A DNA stretch of 42,849 nucleotides, taken from IMG/VR virus record IMGVR_UViG_3300005526_000015, positions 1 through 42,849 of that record; one strand, 5' to 3'. Position 1 is the stretch's first letter; each line of letters opens with the position of its first letter. Under the pieces are notes generated by a model. It was given only the letters and a program-made list of their open reading frames with translations, searched no databases and was not told where the DNA came from. The stretch comes from a virus. Below are positions 1-6,566 of the stretch, piece by piece. The position numbers and the translations under genes are program-made.

Positions 1-86
1 ACTTTTCCATCTGGGATGATCCAGTCAGGAAGTCCTAGGTTTGCTTGATCTTCTTTGTTCTTTTTAATACGTATTCCTCTACTCAT
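1..86 (-). CDS. Partial small protein, N-terminus only
   Basis: A leftward reading frame starts with ATG at 86, one base inside the stop of the gene... that follows it in coordinate order (TAATG overlap with the nuclease gene at 86-1084), and stays open to the window edge. The visible 28 residues are basic at the start (MSRGIRIKKNKEDQ) and end in a W-I-I-P-D-G-K stretch. I do not recognise the family. If the two window ends were joined, the frame would close after about three more codons (V, D, N, stop), which would give a 31-residue peptide. This is compatible with a circular map but does not prove one. Confidence 0.5.
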   Translation of the reverse strand, partial: MSRGIRIKKNKEDQANLGLPDWIIPDGK

Positions 87-1084
87 TAATCCTCCACTAC
101 TTCAAAGCCATCCCAAATATCTTTTTGTTTAGGCATACCATTTATTAACGTTTGTTCTACTGATTTTGATCCACTCATACATATAGCTTTGTACGCACAA
201 TTGGTGTTATATGCGTTGCAAGCTGAGGGAGCGTTTCGTGTAACTTTTTCTGCTTTCCAATCTTCTAATAATCGATCAGCATCTTTAATAGTTTGAGTTT
301 TCCAATCTTCAATCTGAGAATCAGTAACAACTGTTTGGGCGCGTAGGAACAGGGTTTCCGGGGCATTGTAGATGGTCCATCGATCTTGATTGCTATAAGC
401 TGAACCTTTTGATTTGCCGAATCCTTTAGTAGAAATTCCATCAAAGATTACTTTTGAAATTTTATTATTTCCAGTAATTTCTCTTGCGGCCCACACATAA
501 CCCACTGCTTGATAATTGGGAGTAAGTAGTCCAAGAAATGCGGTGAGATCATATGAGGTCTTACGTTCGAGGACGCCATCAACTAAAAGCCCATCAATAG
601 TGCCCCGATAAAAAACTTCGTGACCCGCAGCAGTTTTTCCTAAAAAGATTTCAAATTTGTGCTCAAAACCGCGATATGGCAATGCATCTGGATGATAATG
701 AAAAGTATACTCAGCTATAAGTGTGAGTGCATGTTTAAGAGAACGTTTTTCATCGGAATCTAGGTTTGAGAGTGCATATTGAGATGCTTCTTCAGCAACT
801 TGGTTAAGAACCTTAAGTAACGGATTTGTTACCAATCGCACATCTGGAACTTGTTTTGCTACTGCGAGAGCTTCAATTTCTTGGTAGGCAGCTTCTTTAG
901 TAGGTAACTCAAAAGATGGGTTTTGTGAAGCAACACCAAATAGTTCGGTTCCTAAGTGGATAAGTGTGCCGAAGTTGAGAGCATCGGTTGCACCACCTTG
1001 GATATTAAGTTTGGAATTAAATATAAATTTTTGAGGACAGAGGCGCCAGAGTGTAAGAGTACTATAATCGATATAAAGTTTCAT
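86..1084 (-). CDS. Cas4/RecB-like PD-(D/E)XK exonuclease with Fe-S cysteines
   Basis: 332 residues. Seen: His43 in an N-F-G-T-L-I-H segment; Asp164 in G-T-I-D-G; Glu173 and Lys175 in L-E-R-K-T; Gln192 in N-Y-Q-A-V-G-Y. This is the H...D...ExK...Q order of RecB/Cas4 family nucleases. Cys16 near the N-terminus and Cys289, Cys296 and Cys302 near the C-terminus match the four cysteines that hold the 4Fe-4S cluster in Cas4 and AddB. Known: such phage proteins are DNA exonucleases used in replication and recombination. Inferred: it may supply 3' tails for the ERF annealing protein at 38490-38924. It starts inside the stop of the preceding small membrane gene (ATGA overlap at 1081-1084). No cas1 or cas2 is seen, so a CRISPR role is not supported. 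Confidence 0.85.
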   Translation of the reverse strand: MKLYIDYSTLTLWRLCPQKFIFNSKLNIQGGATDALNFGTLIHLGTELFGVASQNPSFELPTKEAAYQEIEALAVAKQVPDVRLVTNPLLKVLNQVAEEASQYALSNLDSDEKRSLKHALTLIAEYTFHYHPDALPYRGFEHKFEIFLGKTAAGHEVFYRGTIDGLLVDGVLERKTSYDLTAFLGLLTPNYQAVGYVWAAREITGNNKISKVIFDGISTKGFGKSKGSAYSNQDRWTIYNAPETLFLRAQTVVTDSQIEDWKTQTIKDADRLLEDWKAEKVTRNAPSACNAYNTNCAYKAICMSGSKSVEQTLINGMPKQKDIWDGFEVVED

Positions 1085-1227
1085 TTAAGTATTTCCTGGC
1101 CGAAATATCCAATAAGGATGAGTGAAATTGAATTAAGTAGTATTAGCACTGTATCTTGAATCACTACCCCCACACCCAAGGCCAAAAGAGAAAAGAGGCC
1201 AAGACCTAATAGAATTTTAGGGTTCAT
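1081..1227 (-). CDS. 48-residue hydrophobic membrane protein
   Basis: The frame starts with ATG at 1227 inside the stop of the upstream gene (ATGA) and ends with TGA overlapping the next ATG, so it is translationally coupled on both sides. The product is almost wholly hydrophobic: residues about 5-23 and 26-40 form one or two membrane segments, followed by a short polar end. One copy of the dispersed 9-mer lies in frame and encodes G-V-G in the first membrane segment (1167-1175). No family is recognised. Being small, membrane-bound and in an early operon, it could affect the host envelope, but that is a guess. Confidence 0.7.
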   Translation of the reverse strand: MNPKILLGLGLFSLLALGVGVVIQDTVLILLNSISLILIGYFGQEILK

Positions 1228-1454
1228 AAAGTTACTTTCGGAGTTTCGATTTTGGGCTCATTCTGCTTTCGTAAGACTTCAGTACGCAATTTGTCAAGAT
1301 CTTCTTTGGTACAAACCTTAGCTAGAAGAAGGACTGCTTCGAGTAAGCATAAGTAATTATCAAGAGCTTTAATAGTCATAGAATGAATTGACAGCTCAGT
1401 TTCTATGGCTTTAAGGCGTTGATGTACTGAAACATTGCGAACAATGTTACTCAT
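1224..1454 (-). CDS. Small coiled-coil protein, unknown
   Basis: 76 residues, mostly helical, with heptad-like leucines and isoleucines from about residue 14 to 60 and a basic, proline-rich tail. It overlaps its upstream neighbour (1447-1656) by 8 bp and its downstream neighbour by 4 bp, as expected in a coupled phage operon. No motif is recognised. Confidence 0.65.
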   Translation of the reverse strand: MSNIVRNVSVHQRLKAIETELSIHSMTIKALDNYLCLLEAVLLLAKVCTKEDLDKLRTEVLRKQNEPKIETPKVTL

Positions 1455-1656
1455 TTGTTTCTACCTTAGCATCTTTCTTTGGCAATTGCAATACTTTTTC
1501 GATAACTTTTGTTACTGGAATGTTCCATGCTCTTGCTATAGAATCGACTGTGAGTGCTTTAATTTGGTCTTTAGTTCTATAAGCACGCCGCTCTCTGCGC
1601 TCTCTTACAAATGCCTCTTTCTCTTCGTTTAAAAGGCTATTCCAGGGCTTTCTCAT
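1447..1656 (-). CDS. Small basic protein, possible DNA-binding helix-turn-helix
   Basis: 69 residues. The first 30 are very rich in Arg and Glu (an R-E-R-R-E-R-R run). Residues about 36-55 (V-D-S-I-A-R-A-W-N-I-P-V-T-K-V-I-E-K) look like a helix-turn-helix: helix, turn at W-N-I-P, helix. This is only pattern likeness; no family is identified. Overlaps both neighbours by a few bases. Confidence 0.6.
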   Translation of the reverse strand: MRKPWNSLLNEEKEAFVRERRERRAYRTKDQIKALTVDSIARAWNIPVTKVIEKVLQLPKKDAKVETNE

Positions 1657-1892
1657 CGATTAAGCTTACCTCGGTTGCCTTTTGCTAACTCGTCTACTAT
1701 AGCCGATAATACGCGAAGTTTCTCTAATTCTAAACCGTACTTTTTTTCTTCATTTTGAACAATACGATTAAGTAAAGTTGTTTCTAACTCTTTAATATAA
1801 TTACGAATTTTGAAAAGTAAATATATTAATGAAACTGATACAATTATACCGAGTCCGAAGGTATCGATTGTGTGGTCCCAGTGCATTTGCAT
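1653..1892 (-). CDS. Membrane protein with a cytoplasmic coiled coil
   Basis: 79 residues. One transmembrane segment is visible at about residues 12-28 (F-G-L-G-I-I-V-S-V-S-L-I-Y-L-L-F), followed by a charged helix to the end. The basic residues right after the segment suggest the long C-terminal helix is inside the cell. It starts one base after the HExxH peptidase gene stops. Function unknown. Confidence 0.65.
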   Translation of the reverse strand: MQMHWDHTIDTFGLGIIVSVSLIYLLFKIRNYIKELETTLLNRIVQNEEKKYGLELEKLRVLSAIVDELAKGNRGKLNR

Positions 1893-2402
1893 TTAATCGT
1901 TTCCAGTCCATGGATGGTCACCATGATAGCACCAGTGTTCGGTTATGTATATTGCGTCTTTGATTATGTCTGCACGACTCATATTGTCATTTTTATGGTT
2001 TGGCATTCCAATGATATGCATAAGTTCATGACCAATGATTCCTTCTCTATAGGCTGCGTCTTTTACCGCAAAGAAATTGTCGCTTAGATAGATTGTGTTT
2101 TCTTCAGTAATTGTGACAGCGTAGTTGTCTTTCATGATGGGGTCTGTTGAGTATGCAAAAAAGACTTCGTTATGTTTAATAAGTACTTTTCTATATCTGG
2201 GATAAGTCTTTCGAAAGTAATTACAATTGATTAGTGTTGTATAGCCTCTGGCATAATCGGTATAAATTTGTTCTGCGTTTGCATAAAGTGGAAGTGGTTT
2301 GGGAGTGATCTCATAGGTTGGCTTTAGTTTGAAATAGATTCCAATACCAAAAACAAGGTTTCCAATAAGGATTAAACTTATAAATTTAAGTTCTTTTTTC
2401 AT
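1893..2402 (-). CDS. Membrane-anchored or exported HExxH zinc metallopeptidase
   Basis: 169 residues. Residues 1-24 form a signal peptide or anchor (M-K-K-E-L-K then a hydrophobic run). The zinc site is at 125-136: His125, Glu126, His129, Gly132 and His136. This resembles the metzincin HExxHxxGxxH signature but the third His is one residue further on. Known: HExxH is the catalytic motif of many zinc peptidases. Inferred: the active domain faces the periplasm. It lies two genes from a DNA-binding protein and about 2 kb from the PagL-like enzyme, so it may be part of an early envelope-remodelling set. The start overlaps the upstream stop (TAATG at 2402). Confidence 0.7.
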   Translation of the reverse strand: MKKELKFISLILIGNLVFGIGIYFKLKPTYEITPKPLPLYANAEQIYTDYARGYTTLINCNYFRKTYPRYRKVLIKHNEVFFAYSTDPIMKDNYAVTITEENTIYLSDNFFAVKDAAYREGIIGHELMHIIGMPNHKNDNMSRADIIKDAIYITEHWCYHGDHPWTGND

Positions 2403-2854
2403 TAATTAATTCCGAATTTATCTCGATACTTCTTAATAGCATCTTTTTCTTGAGGAGTAATTTCTTCGTGATATTTAGAGTCTGGGCCAGAGCAATCAGA
2501 GGGACATGTTGCATCATCTCGTCCAGGCGAATGTATTCCCCAACGCTTTTGATCAAGCAAAATGTTATAATGATGCCAATTTCTATATGGATAATCCATT
2601 ATGGCTAGGATATCTTTAGGCCAAGGCATATCCATTTGTTTTAATTGTATTGCGCCTGTAGATTCGACATAGTTTCTTTGTTTTCTTGTATTTTCTAACG
2701 CCTCTGATTCATCTTTTCCAAGAGCCCGAAGTAGTAACTTAGCCACTGCAACTGATAGAGAAATACCTTCCTTTGCTGCTACTCTTTCAACGGCAAATTT
2801 AAGTGGCTCGGACACACATACGGTCATTGTAGTTTTAGGAATTTTCTTTTCCAT
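2402..2854 (-). CDS. Ribbon-helix-helix-like protein with a cysteine/aspartate-rich C-terminal part
   Basis: A longer frame opens at 2971, but I choose ATG 2854: it lies 9 bp after a promoter (TTGACA, 17 bp, CAGAAT at 2864-2892), and the sequence before it looks non-coding. The 150-residue product begins with a short beta-like strand (T-M-T-V-C-V-S-E), then two helices (residues about 15-28 and 33-45), the usual ribbon-helix-helix plan. The rest carries W, H, C and D-rich patches (D-D-A-T-C-P-S-D-C) that I do not recognise. Inferred: it may be a regulator, and the 24-bp inverted repeat just upstream (2914-3107) is a possible site for it. Confidence 0.6.
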   Translation of the reverse strand: MEKKIPKTTMTVCVSEPLKFAVERVAAKEGISLSVAVAKLLLRALGKDESEALENTRKQRNYVESTGAIQLKQMDMPWPKDILAIMDYPYRNWHHYNILLDQKRWGIHSPGRDDATCPSDCSGPDSKYHEEITPQEKDAIKKYRDKFGIN

Positions 2855-2863
2855 ATACTTTCG

Positions 2864-2892
2864 ATTCTGAAGCAGTAAGTCTCCTTTGTCAA
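2864..2892 (-). promoter_or_regulatory. Leftward sigma70-like promoter, nearly leaderless
   Basis: Minus-strand -35 TTGACA (2887-2892, perfect), 17-bp spacer, -10 CAGAAT (2864-2869, 4 of 6). Only 9 bp separate the -10 box from the ATG at 2854, so the mRNA leader would be about 2-3 bases. Confidence 0.55.
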
Positions 2893-2913
2893 GCCTTATT
2901 TTTAAAATATTCC

Positions 2914-3107
2914 TTATTATAATAGTAACAAGGGTACAGCATAGTTTTGGGGTATTTTCTAGTGGGATCAAAGTGTTGGAAAGTAATTTTGTGAAAACGA
3001 AAAGGGGGGTATAACCAAAAAATATATAATAAAATCAATAACTTACATCTCTCTCTTTCTCATCCCACTTTTTTCACTGTTTGGTACCCTTGTTACTGTT
3101 ATAATAA
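2914..3107. repeat. 24-bp near-perfect inverted repeat around a 146-bp spacer
   Basis: Left arm 2914-2937 and right arm 3084-3107 are reverse complements with one mismatch. Each arm has the form GTACCCTTGTTACT, then R, then TTATAATAA when read outward. Each arm holds a TATAAT-like box pointing away from the spacer. The stretch between (2938-3083) is AT-rich with G-runs and pyrimidine tracts and holds no gene. A third, shorter copy (GTTATAATAACGAAT) lies at 3315-3329 inside the next gene. Could be paired operators, divergent promoters or a long-range RNA stem. Confidence 0.7.
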
Positions 3108-3149
3108 CGAATCTAACAAATAAGTCCAATGACCATATGTGACCATATA
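3101..3149 (-). promoter_or_regulatory. Leftward promoter with tandem CCATAT operator
   Basis: Minus-strand -35 TTGGAC (3124-3129), 17-bp spacer, -10 TATTAT (3101-3106), the latter inside the right arm of the inverted repeat. Just upstream, at 3130-3149, TGACCATATG and TGACCATATA lie side by side with a 10-bp period, one helical turn. The same half-sites occur near other promoters in the window. Confidence 0.45.
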
Positions 3150-3179
3150 TACTCAGATCGTTTATATGCGTTTTTATTT

Positions 3180-3419
3180 TTATCGAAATAAGCTTTTTTT
3201 GAGCAATTCTAGATCAATTTCTGAGGCAGAAAGACGCTGGTTAGCGGATACTTTTTTACTTCTGTTATTGTCATCAGCCCCCACACGAAGAACAACTTTG
3301 GATGAGTGCTTTTTGTTATAATAACGAATAAGAATGCGGTAAACTGTAGCTTCGCCGAGTTCTTTTATGAGGTCTTTAATTGAGAGTTTCTTCGATGACT
3401 TTGGTGTGGAAGTCTTCAT
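3180..3419 (-). CDS. Small basic protein, unknown
   Basis: 79 residues, Lys/Ser-rich start, then a helical segment (about 15-33) and a basic end. The dispersed 9-mer at 3278-3286 is in frame and encodes R-V-G. It also contains the GTTATAATAAC element. Start ATG 3419 lies within the end of the upstream 56-residue gene. No family recognised. Confidence 0.6.
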   Translation of the reverse strand: MKTSTPKSSKKLSIKDLIKELGEATVYRILIRYYNKKHSSKVVLRVGADDNNRSKKVSANQRLSASEIDLELLKKSLFR

Positions 3420-3546
3420 AAAGATGTTCTATGGTCGATACCCAATCATGGGGCTCAACACAAATACGGATGTAATCGCGAGCTACTTCAGGGAGTGTGA
3501 ATAACTTACGTAATATAATTTCTTCATTTTTTATTTCTCGTTTCAT
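3376..3546 (-). CDS. 56-residue acidic helical protein, unknown
   Basis: Starts with ATG 3546 overlapping the stop of the upstream gene (TAATG) and stops at 3376, overlapping its downstream neighbour by 44 bp in another frame. The product is rich in Glu, Ile and Val with single His/Trp/Cys residues. The coupled start supports it; the long overlap lowers certainty. Confidence 0.55.
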   Translation of the reverse strand: MKREIKNEEIILRKLFTLPEVARDYIRICVEPHDWVSTIEHLYEDFHTKVIEETLN

Positions 3547-3776
3547 TAGTTTATCTCTCTTTCATTAGGTGGTTCATAATCCCAATCTAATGTTCCTGGT
3601 ATTGGAATCAAATGACTAACACCTAAATTTAATGGAAACATGAGCCATAGTCCTTTTTGTCGTGGGTCTGGACAGCTAACTATGTTAATCTCACATGTTA
3701 GTTTTTTACCGGGTTTTAGTTGTTTAAGTAATTCTTTATTAAAAGTAGGAACAATAGTTACTTTTTTTGTTTTCAT
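3546..3776 (-). CDS. Small protein, unknown
   Basis: 76 residues. Begins M-K-T-K-K-V-T-I-V, then K-P-G-K-K, a C-P-D-P turn and a proline/tryptophan-rich C-terminal half (P-I-P-G-T-L-D-W-D-Y). It looks like a small beta-rich domain. It overlaps the zinc-ribbon gene upstream by 4 bp (ATGA). Confidence 0.6.
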   Translation of the reverse strand: MKTKKVTIVPTFNKELLKQLKPGKKLTCEINIVSCPDPRQKGLWLMFPLNLGVSHLIPIPGTLDWDYEPPNEREIN

Positions 3777-4192
3777 GAATTAAACTCCTCTAAATCATCG
3801 CCGCAATCACGACAAATGACATATATTTTGTTTTCTTTCTTTGGATTTCTAATTGGGGTCATTCCAGGAACATGTTGATGAACTCCATAGGCAGTCTTTT
3901 TTGATTGTTTGCTATATGCATGATTGATTAAGTTATAATCCCAACAGTATTGACAATAGAAATCACTAGAATAGATTTCATATGATTTCCATTCGATTCT
4001 ACCGCAACTAGTGCATTTATCTGATGGTATTTGAGTAATTGGATTTTGGTTTTGTTGGTATGAATGATAGCTATCATCACCACTAGCAGAGCATTTAGGA
4101 TTGCCACAGAAGTAATCATCCCGAAGTTTGGTATAGAACCAATAATGAGATGAGCAATAATTACAATTATCTGTTGGCAATGGTTTAGCCAT
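3773..4192 (-). CDS. Protein with several zinc-ribbon cysteine pairs
   Basis: 139 residues. Cysteine pairs: C-N-Y-C near residue 10 with C-G-N-P-K-C near 29; C-T-S-C-G near 60 with C-Q-Y-C near 79; and a last C-R-D-C-G near 128. This gives two complete four-cysteine zinc sites and one half site. Between them lie Tyr/Ser/Gln-rich linkers. Known: such ribbons bind nucleic acid or protein. The role here is unknown. It is one of about a dozen zinc-ribbon proteins in this genome. Confidence 0.7.
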   Translation of the reverse strand: MAKPLPTDNCNYCSSHYWFYTKLRDDYFCGNPKCSASGDDSYHSYQQNQNPITQIPSDKCTSCGRIEWKSYEIYSSDFYCQYCWDYNLINHAYSKQSKKTAYGVHQHVPGMTPIRNPKKENKIYVICRDCGDDLEEFNS

Positions 4193-4367
4193 TAGACCAG
4201 CCTTTATGATGAATTACTAATGAAACTCCGACTTCAGTATTAACCATATATGTACTTCCCCAATGGTTGTCATTATCGAAGATGTTAAAGAGTACTTGTG
4301 TTGCATCTTTCTTGGTAGGTGTTTTAAAGATAGCTACTTTTGGATATATTTTTGATTTTTCTTTCAT
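4185..4367 (-). CDS. 60-residue protein, unknown
   Basis: A compact, beta-looking product with basic start (K-E-K-S-K) and aromatic/His-rich end. It begins right after the stop of the upstream PagL-like gene and overlaps the zinc-ribbon gene by 8 bp. No motif recognised. Confidence 0.6.
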   Translation of the reverse strand: MKEKSKIYPKVAIFKTPTKKDATQVLFNIFDNDNHWGSTYMVNTEVGVSLVIHHKGWSNG

Positions 4368-4859
4368 TTAGAACTCCAATCCTGATTCAATACCAATGAA
4401 TTCCATACCAATATTACCATTTGAATTGTGAGCTGAACTTATATGGTGAAAAAAGACACCTAATGATATAGAGTTTCTATAAAGACCCGCAGATACATGT
4501 GTAGAGAATTGTAAGTTATTGTCTAGGTATTTATTTTTTGCTGATATGATTGTGAGTCCTTGAGATGCAGATGCATAAAGCCCGAGCTCTGTTTTTATAA
4601 GCAGTGTGGGGGCTAGTGTACCAAAATAGCTGACACCTTCAGTAAGCTCGCTTATAGTTAAGACACCAACTTCGTAATTGAGTTTAAGACAGTTCCATTT
4701 GCTTATTGGAGTAGTTTGTAGGCCAAATGATAAGAATTTGTTACCGCTGTTATCTCCGCGACCATAACCACCTTTAAAGAGGATTGCATTTTGTGCATAT
4801 GCTAAAGATGATGTCATTAATGATACTACTATAATTGTGCTATTTAAGAGTTTTTTCAT
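4368..4859 (-). CDS. pagL-like: PagL-like lipid A 3-O-deacylase (outer-membrane acyl hydrolase)
   Basis: 163 residues. Residues 1-22 are a typical signal peptide ending A-Y-A before Gln23. The rest alternates polar and hydrophobic residues as in an outer-membrane beta-barrel and ends in Phe. The end matches Pseudomonas PagL as I remember it: His139, Ser141 and Glu153 fall at 0, +2 and +14, the same spacing as PagL catalytic His126, Ser128 and Glu140; Asn149 and Gly151 also line up, as does the S-L-G-V lead-in. Known: PagL removes the 3-O-linked acyl chain from lipid A. Inferred: the phage alters host LPS during infection, perhaps to block other phages or dampen envelope sensing. The dispersed 9-mer at 4604-4612 is in frame (A-P-T). 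Confidence 0.75.
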   Translation of the reverse strand: MKKLLNSTIIVVSLMTSSLAYAQNAILFKGGYGRGDNSGNKFLSFGLQTTPISKWNCLKLNYEVGVLTISELTEGVSYFGTLAPTLLIKTELGLYASASQGLTIISAKNKYLDNNLQFSTHVSAGLYRNSISLGVFFHHISSAHNSNGNIGMEFIGIESGLEF

Positions 4860-4986
4860 GGACAGTCTCCAATGCTTTCTCTAGTTGTTTTAGGTCTTCA
4901 AATGCGCTTTGTGCTTCGCCTATAATTCTTTGAAGTTTGAACTTTGATTCTCTGATGTATGCCTGAAGTGTTTCTATTCTTACCAT
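4840..4986 (-). CDS. 48-residue coiled-coil protein, unknown
   Basis: ATG 4986 overlaps the upstream stop (ATGGTAA) and TAG at 4840 lies 20 bp inside the PagL-like gene. The product is one amphipathic, charged helix (E-T-L-Q-A-Y-I-R-E-S-K-F...). The overlaps on both sides fit this operon. Confidence 0.55.
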   Translation of the reverse strand: MVRIETLQAYIRESKFKLQRIIGEAQSAFEDLKQLEKALETVHEKTLK

Positions 4987-5162
4987 GTATGCCCCCATAC
5001 TTCTAGTTGTTGTTCGTAATATTCTCTTTCTACTAAGATCATTCTAACACATTTCTGGTTTACTTTGTCAACTGATTTGTAACTTCTACAATAGTCTCTA
5101 CTTGCTTTATTTAATTGTCTATACATTTGAATTGTATCTGATGGATATGCGAGATGGTTCAT
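4980..5162 (-). CDS. 60-residue protein, unknown
   Basis: Tyr/Arg/Gln-rich helical product, ending G-H-T-W. The end of the gene carries CCCCCATAC (4992-5000), one mismatch from the dispersed 9-mer. No family recognised. Confidence 0.55.
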   Translation of the reverse strand: MNHLAYPSDTIQMYRQLNKASRDYCRSYKSVDKVNQKCVRMILVEREYYEQQLEVWGHTW

Positions 5163-5164
5163 GG

Positions 5165-5281
5165 TTATAGTCCTCCTGGAAAGCCTTGAAAGATGCCTGT
5201 GAGAATGTTTACTAATGCATAAGCTGCGAGTGCAACGAGCGATAGAGCACAGATGATAAGAATTATATAGTATTTAGCCAT
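5165..5281 (-). CDS. 38-residue single-span membrane peptide
   Basis: Starts M-A-K-Y-Y, then hydrophobic from residue 6 to 28, ending in F-P-G-G-L. ATG 5281 overlaps the stop of the upstream zinc-ribbon gene by 8 bp. One transmembrane helix is clear; function unknown. Confidence 0.6.
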   Translation of the reverse strand: MAKYYIILIICALSLVALAAYALVNILTGIFQGFPGGL

Positions 5282-5447
5282 TTGAAACCTTTCGTTTTGT
5301 TGCACATACTTCACAATGAACTCCTCCAACACAGATGTCAATTAGATAATCTGCTAAGACATCGTGATTTGTTGGGAGACATTTTTTGCAACTAAAATAG
5401 ACTTCTTTTCTTTTACTTGCGACTAGTTTTTTAGTGACAACGTACAT
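5274..5447 (-). CDS. 57-residue zinc-ribbon protein
   Basis: Cys20-x2-Cys23 and Cys45-x2-Cys48, with an extra Cys39, fit a zinc ribbon. The start ATG 5447 has a strong ribosome site (AAGGAG, 6 bp before) inside the end of the upstream gene. Basic at both ends. Role unknown. Confidence 0.65.
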   Translation of the reverse strand: MYVVTKKLVASKRKEVYFSCKKCLPTNHDVLADYLIDICVGGVHCEVCATKRKVSNG

Positions 5448-5614
5448 AATGACTCCTTAATTGTAAATAAGCTGCTACTAATTGCGCCCTCTAATACTAG
5501 CTTACGTTTGATTGCATCAGATCTATTAAGTAAGATGCAATGTATTTTGCGTCTACCAGTGAACATATTGAGTTCCCATACTTCATAGCGGACTCCGTTA
5601 TTAATTGATTGCAT
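5423..5614 (-). CDS. 63-residue protein, unknown
   Basis: An in-frame ATG exists at 5647, but ATG 5614 follows a better ribosome site (AAAGGTGG) and gives a 14-bp overlap with the upstream stop, the local habit. The product starts M-Q-S-I-N-N-G, has a T-G-R-R-K-I basic patch and a hydrophobic middle. Not recognised. Confidence 0.55.
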   Translation of the reverse strand: MQSINNGVRYEVWELNMFTGRRKIHCILLNRSDAIKRKLVLEGAISSSLFTIKESLCTLSLKN

Positions 5615-5777
5615 TTTCAGCCACCTTTTTGCAATAAGCACATTCATTTAAGAACGAGCCTTGAATTATCTTATATTTTGTTTTGATTCGATTGCCTAAA
5701 TGAGTAGAACATAAAGGAACTAGCTCACTTGAGGTTTCGTCTGCACTTTTAATGATTACTAGGTTATTTGTTTTCAT
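5601..5777 (-). CDS. 58-residue protein with Cys/His pairs
   Basis: Cys23-x2-His26 and Cys46-x2-Cys49 suggest one zinc site. Ribosome site TAAGGATT lies just before ATG 5777. It overlaps the tiny gene upstream by none and the downstream gene by 14 bp. Confidence 0.6.
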   Translation of the reverse strand: MKTNNLVIIKSADETSSELVPLCSTHLGNRIKTKYKIIQGSFLNECAYCKKVAENAIN

Positions 5778-5778
5778 A

Positions 5779-5841
5779 TTAATCCTTAAATAAGATGGTC
5801 ATAATTACTGCGAATATAATTGCTGGTAATGAGATATACAT
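5779..5841 (-). CDS. 20-residue membrane peptide
   Basis: M-Y-I-S-L then an unbroken hydrophobic stretch, ending F-K-D. Ribosome site GGGAG lies 9 bp before ATG 5841. Very short, but it sits tightly between coupled genes. Confidence 0.4.
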   Translation of the reverse strand: MYISLPAIIFAVIMTILFKD

Positions 5842-5842
5842 G

Positions 5843-5917
5843 TTATTTGCTCCCTTCATTAATTGCAAGATCTATTGTTGCCCACAGTTCTATTAGTATT
5901 TGTGTTATTGATGTCAT
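5843..5917 (-). CDS. 24-residue leader-like peptide, first in the leftward operon
   Basis: ATG 5917 is 6 bp after the -10 box of a promoter at 5924-5952, so the mRNA would start at or next to the start codon. No ribosome site is present, as expected of a leaderless start. The peptide is amphipathic and ends next to the following ATG. Confidence 0.4.
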   Translation of the reverse strand: MTSITQILIELWATIDLAINEGSK

Positions 5918-5923
5918 GATTAG

Positions 5924-5952
5924 AGAATAACATTGCCGATAAGTCAGTGCAA
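5924..5952 (-). promoter_or_regulatory. Leftward operon promoter, leaderless layout
   Basis: Minus-strand -35 TTGCAC (5947-5952), 17-bp spacer, -10 TATTCT (5924-5929). It points into the 5917-to-1 operon. Predicted start is at about 5917-5918. Confidence 0.5.
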
Positions 5953-5961
5953 GATAAAAAA

Positions 5962-5981
5962 TGTATGGCTTTGTATGGTCA
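5962..5981. promoter_or_regulatory. Tandem TGTATGG half-sites, 10-bp period
   Basis: TGTATGG occurs at 5962-5968 and 5972-5978. Its complement (TGACCATACA then AAGCCATACA) resembles the doubled TGACCATAT at 3130-3149. It lies just upstream of the leftward -35 box, where an activator or repressor could bind. Confidence 0.4.
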
Positions 5982-6566
5982 TTCTTGAGTCATATTTTTA
6001 TGTATCCCTATTCGTTCGTTGATAGTTGAATTGATGCATTTTTCATGCCATTGTCGTAGCAGACTGAGCATACAAGCGCATCTGCTGCATATCATTCGTA
6101 TCACAATTGGCACAGAATTTGCATTTGGAACTTGTAGCTTTTATCTTTCTGACATTAATGTCTCGGATTAATTACGTATGTAGTGCGACATATGTGACTC
6201 ACCCCCGCCATGGGTGGACCCTATGATGTGTAAGGGTAGTAATAAATGACTAATCTCTCTACGCGCTAACGAAATCACCATTCTAACTATCGAATATAAT
6301 TGATCTTTTTGAGTTATGTAAACTAAGCCGCCCACAAAAATAAAAAACAAAATCCCCACCCAAATTCAAAAAGCCAATAATATCAACCACTTGATGCCGC
6401 ACAATTTCTTGCACAATTTGATGGACTTATTGTCTAAAAAACGCCAGTTTTTTACTATCGATGGTGCATGATGCACAATGGCTTAAGAAAGTAACTAAAT
6501 AGTAGTTATAAATCTAATGACTTAAAAAGTGAGCAGAATTTAATCATGCACTACTGCATTTTTTAT
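5982..6566. other. Divergent intergenic region, no convincing gene
   Basis: About 585 bp between the leftward and rightward operons. It holds repeats rather than genes: GCACAATTT at 6399-6407 and 6411-6419 (12-bp period), and a perfect 6+1+6 palindrome GTGCAT-G-ATGCAC at 6464-6476 followed by another GCACAAT. A 63-codon minus-strand frame (6168-6359) starts at GTG without a ribosome site and is not called. The layout fits a control region or replication origin. Confidence 0.5.

Noticed and set aside
86-1084. A CRISPR-Cas role for the Cas4-like gene
   Set aside because: No cas1, cas2 or array nearby; stand-alone phage Cas4-like nucleases are known.
6011-6170. Minus-strand stretch encoding C-x2-C-x2-C
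   Set aside because: No usable start codon after the upstream stop.
6168-6359. 63-codon minus-strand frame with a hydrophobic start
   Set aside because: GTG start without ribosome site, lies in the divergent control region, and carries no recognisable domain.
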